This document shows, piece by piece, positions 25,733-38,102 of a stretch of 64,000 nt of DNA. Below the pieces are notes generated by a model. It was not told the origin of the DNA. It saw only the letters and a program-made list of their open reading frames with translations, and ran no database searches. The stretch comes from Rhizophagus irregularis (taxonomy: Eukaryota > Glomeromycota > Glomeromycetes > Glomerales > Glomeraceae), in assembly GCF_026210795.1 (NCBI RefSeq), contig NC_089433.1, positions 3,869,001 to 3,933,000 of the forward strand, in the 5' to 3' direction. Each line of letters begins with the position of its first letter. Positions within the stretch are counted from its first letter, which is position 1. The translations under genes and the position numbers were made by a program.

Positions 25733-26546
25733 TTACGCATACAATTTACAAGTTCTTCTATGAGATTTATTTCCATTTCTCCTAATCTCATTATAATCAG
25801 CAAAACACCTATAATAAATTTAATTTAAATTAATAAAATTTCTTAATTATAAAATAAAAACAAAACATATGCCTGATTGAAACTTACAACCAACAGAATT
25901 CATATTTACAATGTTTAACAGTACAAGTCATATGGTCGCATCCTCCATTTTTGGTAATTCTTACGCCACATTTGGGACATGACTTGGTTTCTCTTTCGAG
26001 TAAACTTTTTGTAGCTTTGTCTTCACCTAATTTTCTATTATTATATTCACTACAAGTTAATCCCTTATGCCAAGGAACATCGTGAGTATAACAGTATTTT
26101 TGACCGCAAGATTCACATGTCATTATGGGTGAGGCGTCTAATATTAAAAAGAAATTAAATTATCATTAATTTTTCTTTAAAAATAAATTTAAATAATCGT
26201 TATTATTACCTCCTTCAAAATTAATTTGACCGGCACCACATCTAGAATTTTTACACCATCTAAATTCTGGCAATTTGCTTAACGTTTGAGTAAGCATTAA
26301 TTTATCATATCTTTCAAATGCTTGTTTACTTGCGATCCTTTTTATATCCCTATGTTGTAATTCTTTTTTACAACCAGAAGACGGACAACAAATTTCTATA
26401 TTACCCTTACTTTCTAACTGTGCTTGAATATGCTTATCAACACATAATTTACAAACATCTAATTCATGGTTACAATCTGCAGTTACTTGTAAGAATAGGT
26501 GCCTTGGAAGAAGTTCAAAACAAATTTGGCATTCTTCTTTCATCAT
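25733..26546 (-). CDS. RBR-type (RING-IBR-RING) E3 ubiquitin ligase, 220 aa
   Basis: Three exons (26546-26210, 26137-25888, 25808-25733; phases 1 and 2) encode 220 residues. RING1 covers residues about 6-60: CQICFELL, then a Cys/His cluster through DVCKLCVDKH. The IBR region spans about 99-150 (WCKNSRCG, CESCGQKYCYTHDVPWHKG). RING2 is about 166-205 (CPKCGVRITKNGGCDHMTC, CKYEFCWLCFADY). The RING2 cysteine in GCDHMTC is at the position that in this family forms the ubiquitin thioester. The last exon is short and ends just after the final zinc ligand, so nothing follows the catalytic module. The intron-2 donor lies within the Leu codon of CWLC; reading through gives a premature stop, so splicing is needed. 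Substrates are unknown. Confidence 0.85.
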
Positions 26547-27975
26547 TTTAGAAATGTTTTAAAATTTTGTATTTCTATTATTTGGAAGGGGATGAATATT
26601 AATATTTTTATTTGTTTCAACAAAAAAAAAGTTCACACTTATAAATGCGTACGACAGATGCTTTTCCATAAAAATCAATATCCGTTAAAAACACTGATGC
26701 AAGAATCACCTTCTTGACACGGCATTATTATGCACTGTATGACAAACATTCTTTTCTTGACTCGAAACAGTAAAAATTACCTTCTTGACCATCTTCGTAT
26801 TACTTTTTACTGTATTAGTGATAAACAATTTTTTTTTTGGATATTTTAATAAAAATATCTTGTTAAAATCAAATTTATTGTTAATAATATATATTAAAAT
26901 AAAAAAAAAATTAATTTCTCATAAAATCTTAAAACAATCAAGTACCGTAATTATTTAAAAATATTATAAATCTGTTTATTATTAATAGTAATGTCTTGCA
27001 AAAAAAAAAACAATTCTTTTTGTGTCTATAATCTTTGAATGATAATGTAATAACAACGCATTAATGTTTTTAAAATTTAAAGAAAATGTTTGGTTTGTGA
27101 TACATATTTTGACAAGGAAGTCAAAGTCTGATACTTTTTGCCCCTGATCGACAAATTGCAATGTAAAATATAACCATAAAAAGAATTTTTTTTTTTTTTT
27201 TTTTTTTTGCGACAATTCTTGTTTTTAAGAATCAAAAACTTTAAAAACATCAAAATTTTTATTAAGATTTTATTATTTACATTAATGTATGAAAAAATAA
27301 CTATTTTAACAATTTAATATAGTTTACAACTGTAGTGACTTTTGAAAAAAGAATCTTGACAATAAGTGTTCATATATACATAAAATGTAACTAAATATAT
27401 ACAAAGTAAAAGATTTAAAAATATTATACTTTGATAACTGGGAAAGACTTTTTTTTTTAATATCAGCAGTGAATGTATGTATGCACGGGGCTTCAGGCTA
27501 TTAATGCATGATGGTGTCGCATACCTTGTATTTAAGCCAATCTCTGTTGTATTCCTACCCTGCCATACATTACTTATTTATTCCACAAAAATATCTTGTT
27601 CAATGGATTATAGTACAAGGGATAAAGGATCTCAACAAATCACTTCTCATAACTTAAAATTATGTGATTTTGAAGATGGATTAACGTACTGTATGTGTAA
27701 TAATGGATTAGATTATATAGAAATATAGTGAAACTGATCTCTTTGCAGCCTTATGCTCGACTTTAGTAATTGTACATTAGAATGTTCGAACAAATTTTGT
27801 AGACGAAAAATTTTTTTTTTATTTCATTTTTTATTTTCGGTTATTTATCAGAAGTTTAGATTTTAGAATTCCAAAAAAAAAATCGCAAATTCACCTCAAT
27901 GCTGGTGATCGGTTAAACAGGTTTTTTAAAGAAATTACAATGATGGAAAGGAAGTATTTTAGGTATAGCTATATG

Positions 27976-28032
27976 CAGTGATGTGCATTGGAAGATTCCA
28001 ATAGCTTCCAAATCTTCCAATGTACATCACTT
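27976..28032. mobile_element. 57-bp hAT-like miniature inverted-repeat element
   Basis: 22-bp terminal inverted repeats match at 20 of 22 positions; both arms share the run cattggaagatt, ending CAGTGATGTG on one side and AAGTGATGTA on the other. Only 13 bp lie between them. The element is flanked by a perfect 8-bp direct repeat, gctatatg, at 27968-27975 and 28033-28040. The CAGTG end and the 8-bp duplication are typical of hAT transposition. Confidence 0.8.
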
Positions 28033-28940
28033 GCTATATGTACAATTTACATATACTGTACATAAAATAAAATGTTCCGGAATACGTTTCTTTTAAAGTA
28101 ACATTCATGTCCATTGGCCAATCACCTTTGATGTGAAGCCGATCAGGAAGAAGTGGTGAGAGAAGGAAAGGTGGGAAAGATGAGAGGAAAGTCAAGAGAG
28201 AAAAGGTAAAAGAGGGAAAAGGTAAGAGAGGGAAAAGGCTAAGGAAAAAATAGCCTAATATCAATATTAGCTATATTAGCTTAAAGAAAGTGGGATTCAA
28301 TAAGGAGATTGATCGAAAGATTTTTTTTCTTAATATATTCGTGGCACTATTTTATTAATTAGATTTCGTATTTCTACAAAATACGTAATTACAATGTGTG
28401 ACTACCTACCCGGCCTGCAAATGTATACATTGAAAGACCGATGAAAAGTAATTCATTGCATCACATATTTTTTTAATCATCTTTCTACAGACCAAAATAA
28501 ATTATTCTTTCTTTTGGTTAAAGATTTTTAAAAAGTTTAAAAAGTCCAAAATTGTTACACTGTCGACGTCACTATTATCACGTGATCAATTATCAGTCGT
28601 TGAATCTTATGTAATTATTAACCAATGAGCTCAATGTTTCAGCAGTTACGTGATTCTTTAACTGCAGAGGTGTCTACTTTTACTTTTCCTCAACGTTCAG
28701 TTAGTTTTATGGTTTAGTCTACCTACTTACTAGCATAGTTTCATTTTCTTTTTATATATATTTGGTTCTATACTGTCTTAATTCGGTCGGGTTTTTAGTC
28801 AGTTTTATATAGAATACTAGTTAGGGCTCGATTTTATTGAGTGAAGTTCGACATTGTATTTTTTTTTATAATTTATTAGTCTGTAAATTTCTTCAATGTA
28901 GTCATCCTAGCTAGCCATAAAATAAATAAATAAATAAATT

Positions 28941-29125
28941 GTTAAACAATGGTTGGGCCACCCTATATCTCTAAACGAAGGGTGTGGTCCTAATTAATTG
29001 GGATAAAAGTTAAAGATCTACACATATAGATTGACCCTGTAGCACTTCGGTGCACATTCTTTTATTGTAATAGACTTTGATTACCACTCTTTTGAAATAA
29101 AATAAATAAATAAATAAATAAATTA
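28941..29125 (+). repeat. Candidate short retroposon with (AAAT)n tails
   Basis: Two (AAAT)n tails lie at about 28915-28940 and 29097-29125. Between them is a 155-bp GC-richer body containing gcacttcggtgc, a stem capped by a TTCG loop. A tail before and after the body could be a target duplication in a pre-existing tail. No pol III box was confirmed, so the SINE assignment is tentative. Confidence 0.35.
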
Positions 29126-31559
29126 TAAATCTTATATATAAATTATTATTTGAAAATAGAAAAAATCATACTTTTGAATAAAAAAAATGTTTCAGATCGA
29201 TATAAATTTCATTGAGTTGCACTTTTTGTTGCATTTATTGAGTCGAAAATTTACATGCGTGCGTCTATATACGCTCCTTATTCGGTTATTGATAATTATG
29301 TACGAAAAATGAGGAAATACTCAATAATTTCATTTCCTTGATCTACTATGTATTATCGTTAGGACATTCGGTCTAGTTTTAGTACTCAAAAGGTCAGGGT
29401 TGGAATAGTACATAAAAGGGTAACAATATAGAGTATCCTCATAGAATGATGTGTAAATCCTTCCTTTTTTGAATAATGCCAGGCGGAATTACGTAATTCT
29501 GGACTTGGCCGAGCTCTTGTTACCTATTTATATACTATTTGGTCTCACTGCGTAGTTTATTGAGAGTTAAGTCGCATGGAATACCTTGGAATCTGTTTCT
29601 GTTACATCTCCAGGGTGTGACTTAAGGATTTTATCTTAATATGTAAAATATTAAACCGTAAATCAATATTCAATTGGGACAGGGGCACAGGGGTTATCTT
29701 CTAAATTTTATACTAAATTTTATATTAATGTCTAATCAAAAAATCAAAAGGAATTTCATTTCTTCTTTAATTTTAGCCAGTTCTTATTAGGATCGAGAAA
29801 CCGTATCAGGTAATTTAGATTAGGATACGTCATTAGATGAGACATACATCGGAGAAGATCCTGAAATATATAAAAAGTCAGAGGCGGTCAAAATAATTTT
29901 ACTATCATATTAGACACATTTTTTCAGGGCCAGAATTATGATAATTTTGGCCAGTATCCAAATAAAGTAATGGCTTTCCACCAGGATTATCTATAACCTT
30001 TTCATAGTATCGCTGTCAACTATTAAATCGGGAAATTTCTGTTTTATTAAAAAACAATCCAAGATTTTAAAATTCAATAACTTTATATTTATTTAATTTG
30101 GATTTAAATAATAATAATAATAATAAAAGTTTAAGAATGCATAATAAAGAATAATATAAAATATTAACGCCAAAAAAATACTAAAAAAAAATTTTTTCTT
30201 ATGGAAATATATCCAAGAGTAAGTATGTTACATGATGATGTAATTCTTTGAGATACTATTGTAGAATTTTAAAAGAAAATATGAAAAAAATTCAGAATAA
30301 GATGGGAATAACATCAATCTTAATAGGAATTTGTTTTTAATGTAGCAACAATATAAATAATCAAATGACTCATAAGAAGAATAATCATGCATCGGGACCT
30401 AAATTGTGATTATGATCAGTAACCATCAGTTTTGCTAATAATGACTCAATAAGTTTACATCATATTTTCCCATGAAATATTCTATAAAAAATCATGAAAT
30501 TTCTTTTTTCTTTTATACTTTTTATACTTGCACTCTTTTTTATTTTTATTTATACTCACACTCGCGCTTTTTTTTTATTTTTTTCTGTACTTACACTCGT
30601 ACTTATTAAGTTTGAAGAAATATTCTTTCTTTACCGCGTTTTTTAACTCCCTGTTCAGAAACGCAAAAAATATCTCTAGTCTTTCGGCCGCTCCTAGTCA
30701 AAAAAAGTTTCGGCGAAACTTTCTTACTTTCGTTAAAAATTTTTGTTATTTCCTTTCAAAGAAAACTTATTGTAAACAAATGACGAAGACATACAGTACT
30801 AAAAAAATTGTTTAAAGATAGTTATGAACACTTATTCAATAATAGCCTTCCTTTCTTTTTTCTAAAAACGAAAGCTTAACGTTAAAGAAAAAATTGGAAT
30901 AAGCGTCAAACCTGAATAGACAGTAATATATTCTATTATTCTGGTAAGTGGAAATGACTAAGCTGGGATGTATAAGGGACTAGTGCACCTAGAGTGCTTT
31001 GGTTATCCTCCTCTTCTAGAAGTCTGGTTACCTTCAATGAGAAAAAAATACTGTATCAGTATGTCTCAAGCTATGTCGCAGACTTCTGTATGTGGGGCCC
31101 GTCCCTTTGGTGGTGGGTCTCATGTCTTATTATCAATGTGACAGTACCTCTGCACGAGTTTGATCACTCACGATATACGTTAATGTCAGTTGATAGTAGG
31201 CATGGGGGCTTGAATTTGTCTTTTCTGCAAAGCTTACTTAGAGTACTCGAGTCTTCTAACCTATTTTACTATATTTTATATTTTTAGATTTCATTTATTC
31301 AGCTTTTTACTTTACAGTAAGGATTTAGGATCGGTATGTTAGATTTTTGTTATTTGTTTTAATTTTAAGTTCTAGTATTTGCAATTAATGATAGTTTTAA
31401 AAATTTTCATTAACATTTTAACTGTTTTTTATTATATAATATTTACTTACACTTTAAAAAAAAATCGCGATAAAATAATCAATTGAAATTATATGTACTA
31501 TTTATAAAATAAAATAATAAGTTTCCATCTCTTATAATGAAATCGCACTGTTTTTTTAG

Positions 31560-31728
31560 TTACTGCTGCTAAAGTTTGTGTTTGTCCTGCAGAGGAGGTA
31601 GTGCAGCTTTTGCAATATAAATTTTTAACGTTAAATCACGTAACTTCAAACCGTTGTATACCTGAGAGAATGCTATCGTTGTGGGTGGTGAAGACTGAAG
31701 AAATTAACAGTCGTAGCGTTTGCAAGCG
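31560..31728 (+). other. Orphan exon-like open segment
   Basis: An open segment bounded by a strong acceptor (tttttttag, ending 31559) and a donor consensus (gtgagt from 31729). In the open frame it reads AAKVCVCPAEEVVQLLQYKF followed by about 36 more sense codons, and it is less AT-rich than its flanks. No partner exon was found. It may belong to a decayed gene. Confidence 0.3.
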
Positions 31729-32274
31729 TGAGTAATATTTAAGCTTGAACTGATGTTGTAAGAATTGGCGTTGTTTATTTTATTAAAAATTAGTTAATGA
31801 AATAAATTTTGTAATTTGTGTTAATATAATCATATGGAATATTATAATCAAAAAAAAAATTTCGTTTTACAATCTTTACAATTTCTTATTTTTTATTTTT
31901 TAGTTGATTAAATAATCATAGTCATTAAAAATAAATAATTCTGTATCCAATCAACTTTGATGTGATCGATGATTAATCTTTTTCGATCACGAGTCAACTA
32001 AAATTTATATTATATCAGTATGTGTATTCCTATGCTAACAGCACACCCTAATATAATATTCTAATGAATGATGATGATAATATTTATAGTGAGTGTTATC
32101 TTAGTGATATTAATTTATAATTTAAATGTAATTTCTATTATTACACGCTCATTAGGATTGTGCGGAATTCATTGTACCGATATTTTTGTTATCATGCCCG
32201 ATATTTTTAATGATGATCGACAATATAATTATATTAGCACACGCACTAATCCTAATATCACGTATAATAATATT

Positions 32275-32331
32275 GTTATTGAACGGGGCTATATCGGCCT
32301 TCGGCCGATATTTTGACGCCCCTTCAATAAC
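32275..32331. repeat. Imperfect hairpin with TTCG apex
   Basis: gttattgaacggggc and gccccttcaataac form the base of a hairpin whose tip is atcggccttcggccgat. Just upstream, attaggattgtgc (32151-32163) is inverted at 32243-32255. Together they could be one structured non-autonomous element of about 200 bp. Confidence 0.6.
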
Positions 32332-33016
32332 ATACAATTATCATATTTATTAAAACAATCACCACATAAAAAATTCATATATTTATTATTCCTATGTTAT
32401 AAAGTGTCGTAGGATAACGACAAATATTTATGCGGTCTCATGGAAAGTATTTGATTAACGCTATTCTTTAATTGTTCAGCACTTCACCTCCTGAATACAT
32501 GCGTAACAAGCTCTCCGCGAAGTTTTTAAAGTATCAGTACTCAAATTATTCGGTATTTGGATTTCAAACTTACCGAACTCACTCATCTCAATAATATATT
32601 TGTATCATCATAAATAAGAACATAAACTGTAAAGGTTTCTTTTATGCTAATAAATAATCTATTCTTCCATTCTATATTTAGAGTAAGTTTATTAAAAACA
32701 AAAAATATATAGATTATCTTTAGTAAATCAATAGAACTCTTTAAGTTTCGGCAAATCACTTGCTTACTGTAATAATTTTCTTTCTATCAAGCTTTTTTGA
32801 CTATATGTATACTTTGAAAGTACACGACTTGTAAATTTCCTATAATCCTTATTTAAACTTCATATCAGGCAATCTGACGAATGGCAGATCCAGATTCTCA
32901 AAAATGTGAACAGAAGTAAACCACAAATAGCCAGTTCACTAACGACTTGAAAAAACTTTTTAACACTGGAAACAGAGTTTTTATTAGAGTTTTATTACAT
33001 TAGTCTTTCTCATAAT

Positions 33017-33280
33017 TAGGGTGTGATCCGGTCAAATTCGGTCTTGAAAAAAATTGAATCCGTATTTAGATCCTTATCCGCTCGAAAAAAAAACACGTAT
33101 ATGAACCATCCGGATTATGGATTTAATCAAATTTTGACCGGATGATTAAATAGCACATATCATTGTCGTATTTATTAAATTTCATTCAGCCAATCCTATT
33201 CACCATCATATTCACCATCATCATACAGTATTCACCGGATTGAACGGATTGGGTTTCAGATGACCGGGATCACACCTTTA
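33017..33280. mobile_element. 264-bp hAT-like MITE
   Basis: Terminal inverted repeats TAGGGTGTGATCCGGTC (left) and TAAAGGTGTGATCCCGGTC (right, inverted) differ by small indels. The 8-bp direct repeat ctcataat flanks both ends (33009-33016, 33281-33288). The interior has no open frame and includes an attcaccatcat direct repeat. Confidence 0.8.
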
Positions 33281-33753
33281 CTCATAATAATACTACTGTA
33301 TTAACAGTTAATGTCAAATCTTTATCATTCAGAGTTAGACGTGTATAATAATTATAGTGAATTTTTGTAAAATATTAAGATCGGAATCTATAATCTATAC
33401 TATCCATTGTTTATTTCATGCAGACGAAAATTTCGGGAGAACCAAAACTTGTACTATTCACAATATTTATTTTAGGAGACATAAAGTATATACTGAATAT
33501 TATATTTACATTTTATATAAATAATAAGTTAATCTTTAACAATATGATGATATTCTTTCATCGGCAAATTCGTATTGCTCATACCTTAAATGCAAACCCT
33601 TAGTGTAACTTGTAATTTACTTTGTAGTACGTGTAAAATGTAGATTTGATCCATTTTATTTATAATGAAACATTTTTTTTTACTAATCGACAAAATTTTT
33701 TCTTCCTTTTTTTCGTAAATCTTAATTTAAATTTTTTTTCTTCATTTATAAAA

Positions 33754-35090
<1,337 letters not shown>

Positions 35091-35743
35091 TTAAGATCTT
35101 AATTATTTTAAAATTTAAACTAAATAAATTATTTTTTGATGTTATTTTAAATTTTGTTCGTTTAGATAGATAGTTACATGATAATTAAAAAAATTTAAAT
35201 ATCGTAAACCTTCTTTTTATTCATCTTAAGAATGTTTTAAATTGCAACCACCTCGATATCTAAAAGTCTCGCCACATTGTTTGCTAATACTACCGAGCCA
35301 ACCATGTGGCAACAGTTTATTAATAGTATTAATTTTAGAAAGTATGTTAATGATAGTTTCAAACCACTAAACAACTTTTCCTTAATAAAGGAAGTCAATT
35401 CTAAATTTTGTTAATGTATTAATGAATGAAATTATTCCTAATTTTGTATAATGAATTTTGTCGGATTAAATAATATGCAAAATGAAAGTATTTCATGGTA
35501 ATGTACAACGTGCAATAATAGTACTTCTCTTATCAAATTATTGTCTTTGATCAAAATTATTAGTTAATAAAAAAAGTCAAATTGACCTATTCTAAATATT
35601 CTAATGATTAAACAAATTCACAAATGTTCGATCACTTTTTTCACAATCGCTTGTGATATTTTAATATGATGACTAAAATAGTATGATATATTTAAACTTA
35701 TAGTCTTAATAGTTAATTGATGCTGATACAATTTATTTAAAAA
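35091..35743. other. Convergent intergenic region idi1/gle1
   Basis: Shared 3' flank of two converging genes. It is AT-rich, with no open frame that can be supported. Confidence 0.5.
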
Positions 35744-37784
35744 TTATTTTGGAACACTTCCTTCAGGCTCAATAAATCCTTTTCGAGATGCATCTTCTAG
35801 AAATGTTTTTAGCCGTGACATTGCAGCAGGAGAAGAAGTTAGGAGTGCTTTTATTTCTGGAGGAGGCTGGTGAACATAAGCTTTAAAAATGACATAAAGT
35901 ATTTTTGTAGCTTGTCCTTTATATACTTGTACCACTTGCGCACCAGCAACCTACGAAGGTAACTTTCTTAGAAAATAAAACAAAACAAAAAAACATGACA
36001 AATGCAATATTCCTTACCTTGAGGAAAGTATATAAAAGGAATGGAGTGATTTTTTGAGGTGGTAAATTCAACAATCGCGCCAACCAAATCCATGCATGAT
36101 CCATTGAATATGGATTAATTCGATCTAAAGGTGATTAAATTTAAGTAAACAAGTAAAAATGAATTTAATTTTAACATACTTACTGGGAATCAATGGAACA
36201 GTTTGCATTATAGCGCAATACAAAGCTAGAATTGCACACATCCTTTTGAAATATGCGTCTTCTTCTTCATTTTGTTTGTAGCCCATTTTTTTCCTAAGAT
36301 CATTAATATTTTGATTCTAAAATTCAAAGAAGATAACGTTAAAATAAATTAATTATAATTGTGATAATTTAACTTATAATAAAAATTAAACCCTACCGAA
36401 AGTCTGGCATAATATCTTGGTAATACGTATGGACATTTTTTGACAAACCGAGCCATCATGAATTTTTCCATAAAATCGGAATGCTCTGTTGAAACTAGAA
36501 CAGATACATGAGCAAATGGAAAAGCTGCGGCTTCATTGGATAATACATCAACTTCAGCATGTTTCTAAGTTTATAATATAGATTAATTGAAACAAACAAA
36601 CAACAAATAATTGAGTGAAAAATCAAAATCTACAAAATAAGAAACAAACCACAATGCCTTTTGCCGTATAATTAAGGAGAAAATAATAAAGTCTCTGATT
36701 ATTTTGAGCGGTTTTAAACATTCTATCTAACCGAGAAGCCTTTTGATAGCATATATACAGTATTTTAGTATATAGAAAATGAATAACGAAAAAAAAATTT
36801 CAATAATAACGAATTTTATACATACGATATCAATTATTTTCGTCCTATCATTAGTAAGGGTATTTAATGCTAAGGTTATATTTTTCCTCGAGTCTAAAGA
36901 AGCTTGCTTTAATTGAGGATCCTTTGCAATATTGTCATTAATAAGTTTTAGGTATTGTCGGTATCTTTCTTCTTCCTTCAAGGCTTCATCTGATGCAAGT
37001 TTATTCAGGGCTTTTTTCTCAGCCTCTATTTTTTCGTTTTCCTTAGCTACTTTTTTTCTTCGGCTGCTTTTATCGCCTCCTCTTCCTTTTTTTTTCTGCA
37101 GCGGCTGCTTCTTTTTGAGCCTTAATAGCTGCTAAAGCTTGTCTTTTCTTTTCATCCTCCGCTAATTGACGATTTATTTCTTCTTGTTTTTTTGCTTGTA
37201 ATCTACGATCGTAATTCTAAAATAAAATGAGTAATTATTATTGAAGAAGATATATAAGTTATTACATTATGAAATCAGATCAAATTATTTTCTCACTAAA
37301 TCCCGTACAATTGTAATGATTTTGAATAATTGGACAGACCTCTGCCTCTTGACTCCATTTTGCTTGTTCAACTTGAAAATCTTTTTGTCTTCTAAGTCTC
37401 TCTTTCTCACTAAAACAATATAGAATTAAAAATAAGAATGGTTTATTATAAAAACATCGGCGAACTTACTATTGCAGGTTTATTTTTTCACAAAATTTTT
37501 GCCATTGTTTATATTTTTCTTCCCGCATTCGTTCTGCTTCTTCATATCTTTTTTTCACTTCTTCTCTAGCTAATAAAATATCATGTTCGTGCTCTCTTTC
37601 TCTCTGTTCTAAAGTTTGCTATAAAGGAGAAAAGTTTTAATATTCAACAATAATAACGAATTTAAATTTAACAAACTTCACAAACCTGTATTAGTTCGTT
37701 CCTCCACTTTATTTTCTCACTTTCGAACCTATCACTTTCACATGCAACAAAATCCAACTCTTCTTGTGTTACTGGCTTCTGCAT
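35744..37784 (-). CDS. gle1: Gle1-like nuclear pore mRNA export factor, 9 exons, two homopolymer frame breaks
   Basis: Gle1 with inositol hexakisphosphate activates the DEAD-box helicase Dbp5 at the cytoplasmic face of the nuclear pore. Exons: 37784-37686, 37618-37470, 37409-37340, 37216-36826, 36739-36650, 36564-36397, 36316-36184, 36124-36018, 35950-35744. The N-terminal ~240 residues are charged coiled coil. The C-terminal domain shows AAFPFAHVSVLVSTEHSDF, KKCPYVLPRYYARL, CAILALYCAIMQTVPLI and HAWIWLARLLNLPPQKITPF, typical of Gle1. In exon 4 the frame is lost at the T9 run 37087-37095 and restored only after the T7 run 37051-37057. Each run is one base short of an open frame, giving about 471 residues if both gained a base. 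The conserved domain is intact. The start may lie in an upstream exon (ATG near 38062, donor near 38022). Confidence 0.82.
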
Positions 37785-38102
37785 TCTATATAAACAAGAG
37801 ATACAAACAGGGAGAAATTAATGTAAGGAAAACGTCTGAATATTGAATAAATTTTGTCACATGATAAATAATATTTGTTTAACGTCTTTAATTTTTGTAC
37901 AACTCATTGAAACCATTGGTCTAATGCAGATCAACTAGACAATATATAAATTTACCCAAAAATAATCATTATTTCCTTATAACGTAACTTCGCATAACCT
38001 ATAAGCTGCTTTATTTACCTTAAATAGAGGTTATTTATAAATAATGTTTCCTGCATCATTTTCCGTATTTTTCTCAATTTCTCTCTCTTTTTTATTCTGA
38101 AA
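37785..38102. promoter_or_regulatory. Divergent promoter region gle1/OPT
   Basis: Only about 318 bp separate the start codons of two divergent genes, so this segment probably carries both promoters. CT-rich sequence (ttctcaatttctctctctttttt) directly precedes the OPT start, as is common for fungal transcription starts. If gle1 has an upstream exon, the shared promoter is even shorter. Confidence 0.45.

Larger units (their letters stand above)
26547..33753. other. 7-kb gene-poor, repeat-rich stretch
   Basis: I could not support a complete gene here. It carries two hAT-like elements (27976-28032, 33017-33280), a candidate retroposon tail (28941-29125), an orphan exon-like segment (31560-31728) and a TTCG hairpin (32275-32331). 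Plus-strand open frames at 27477-27728 and 30994-31287 have no recognisable product and no supporting splice structure. Confidence 0.4.

Noticed and set aside
25507-25803. Minus-strand 98-codon frame overlapping the RBR gene's last exon
   Set aside because: It is in a different frame from the spliced RBR exon that supplies the last zinc ligand; the RBR reading matches the family.
27477-27728. 83-codon plus-strand frame
   Set aside because: No family resemblance, no splice context and no paralogue in the window.
30994-31287. 97-codon plus-strand frame
   Set aside because: Not recognisable; another frame of the same stretch is about equally open, so coding is not supported.
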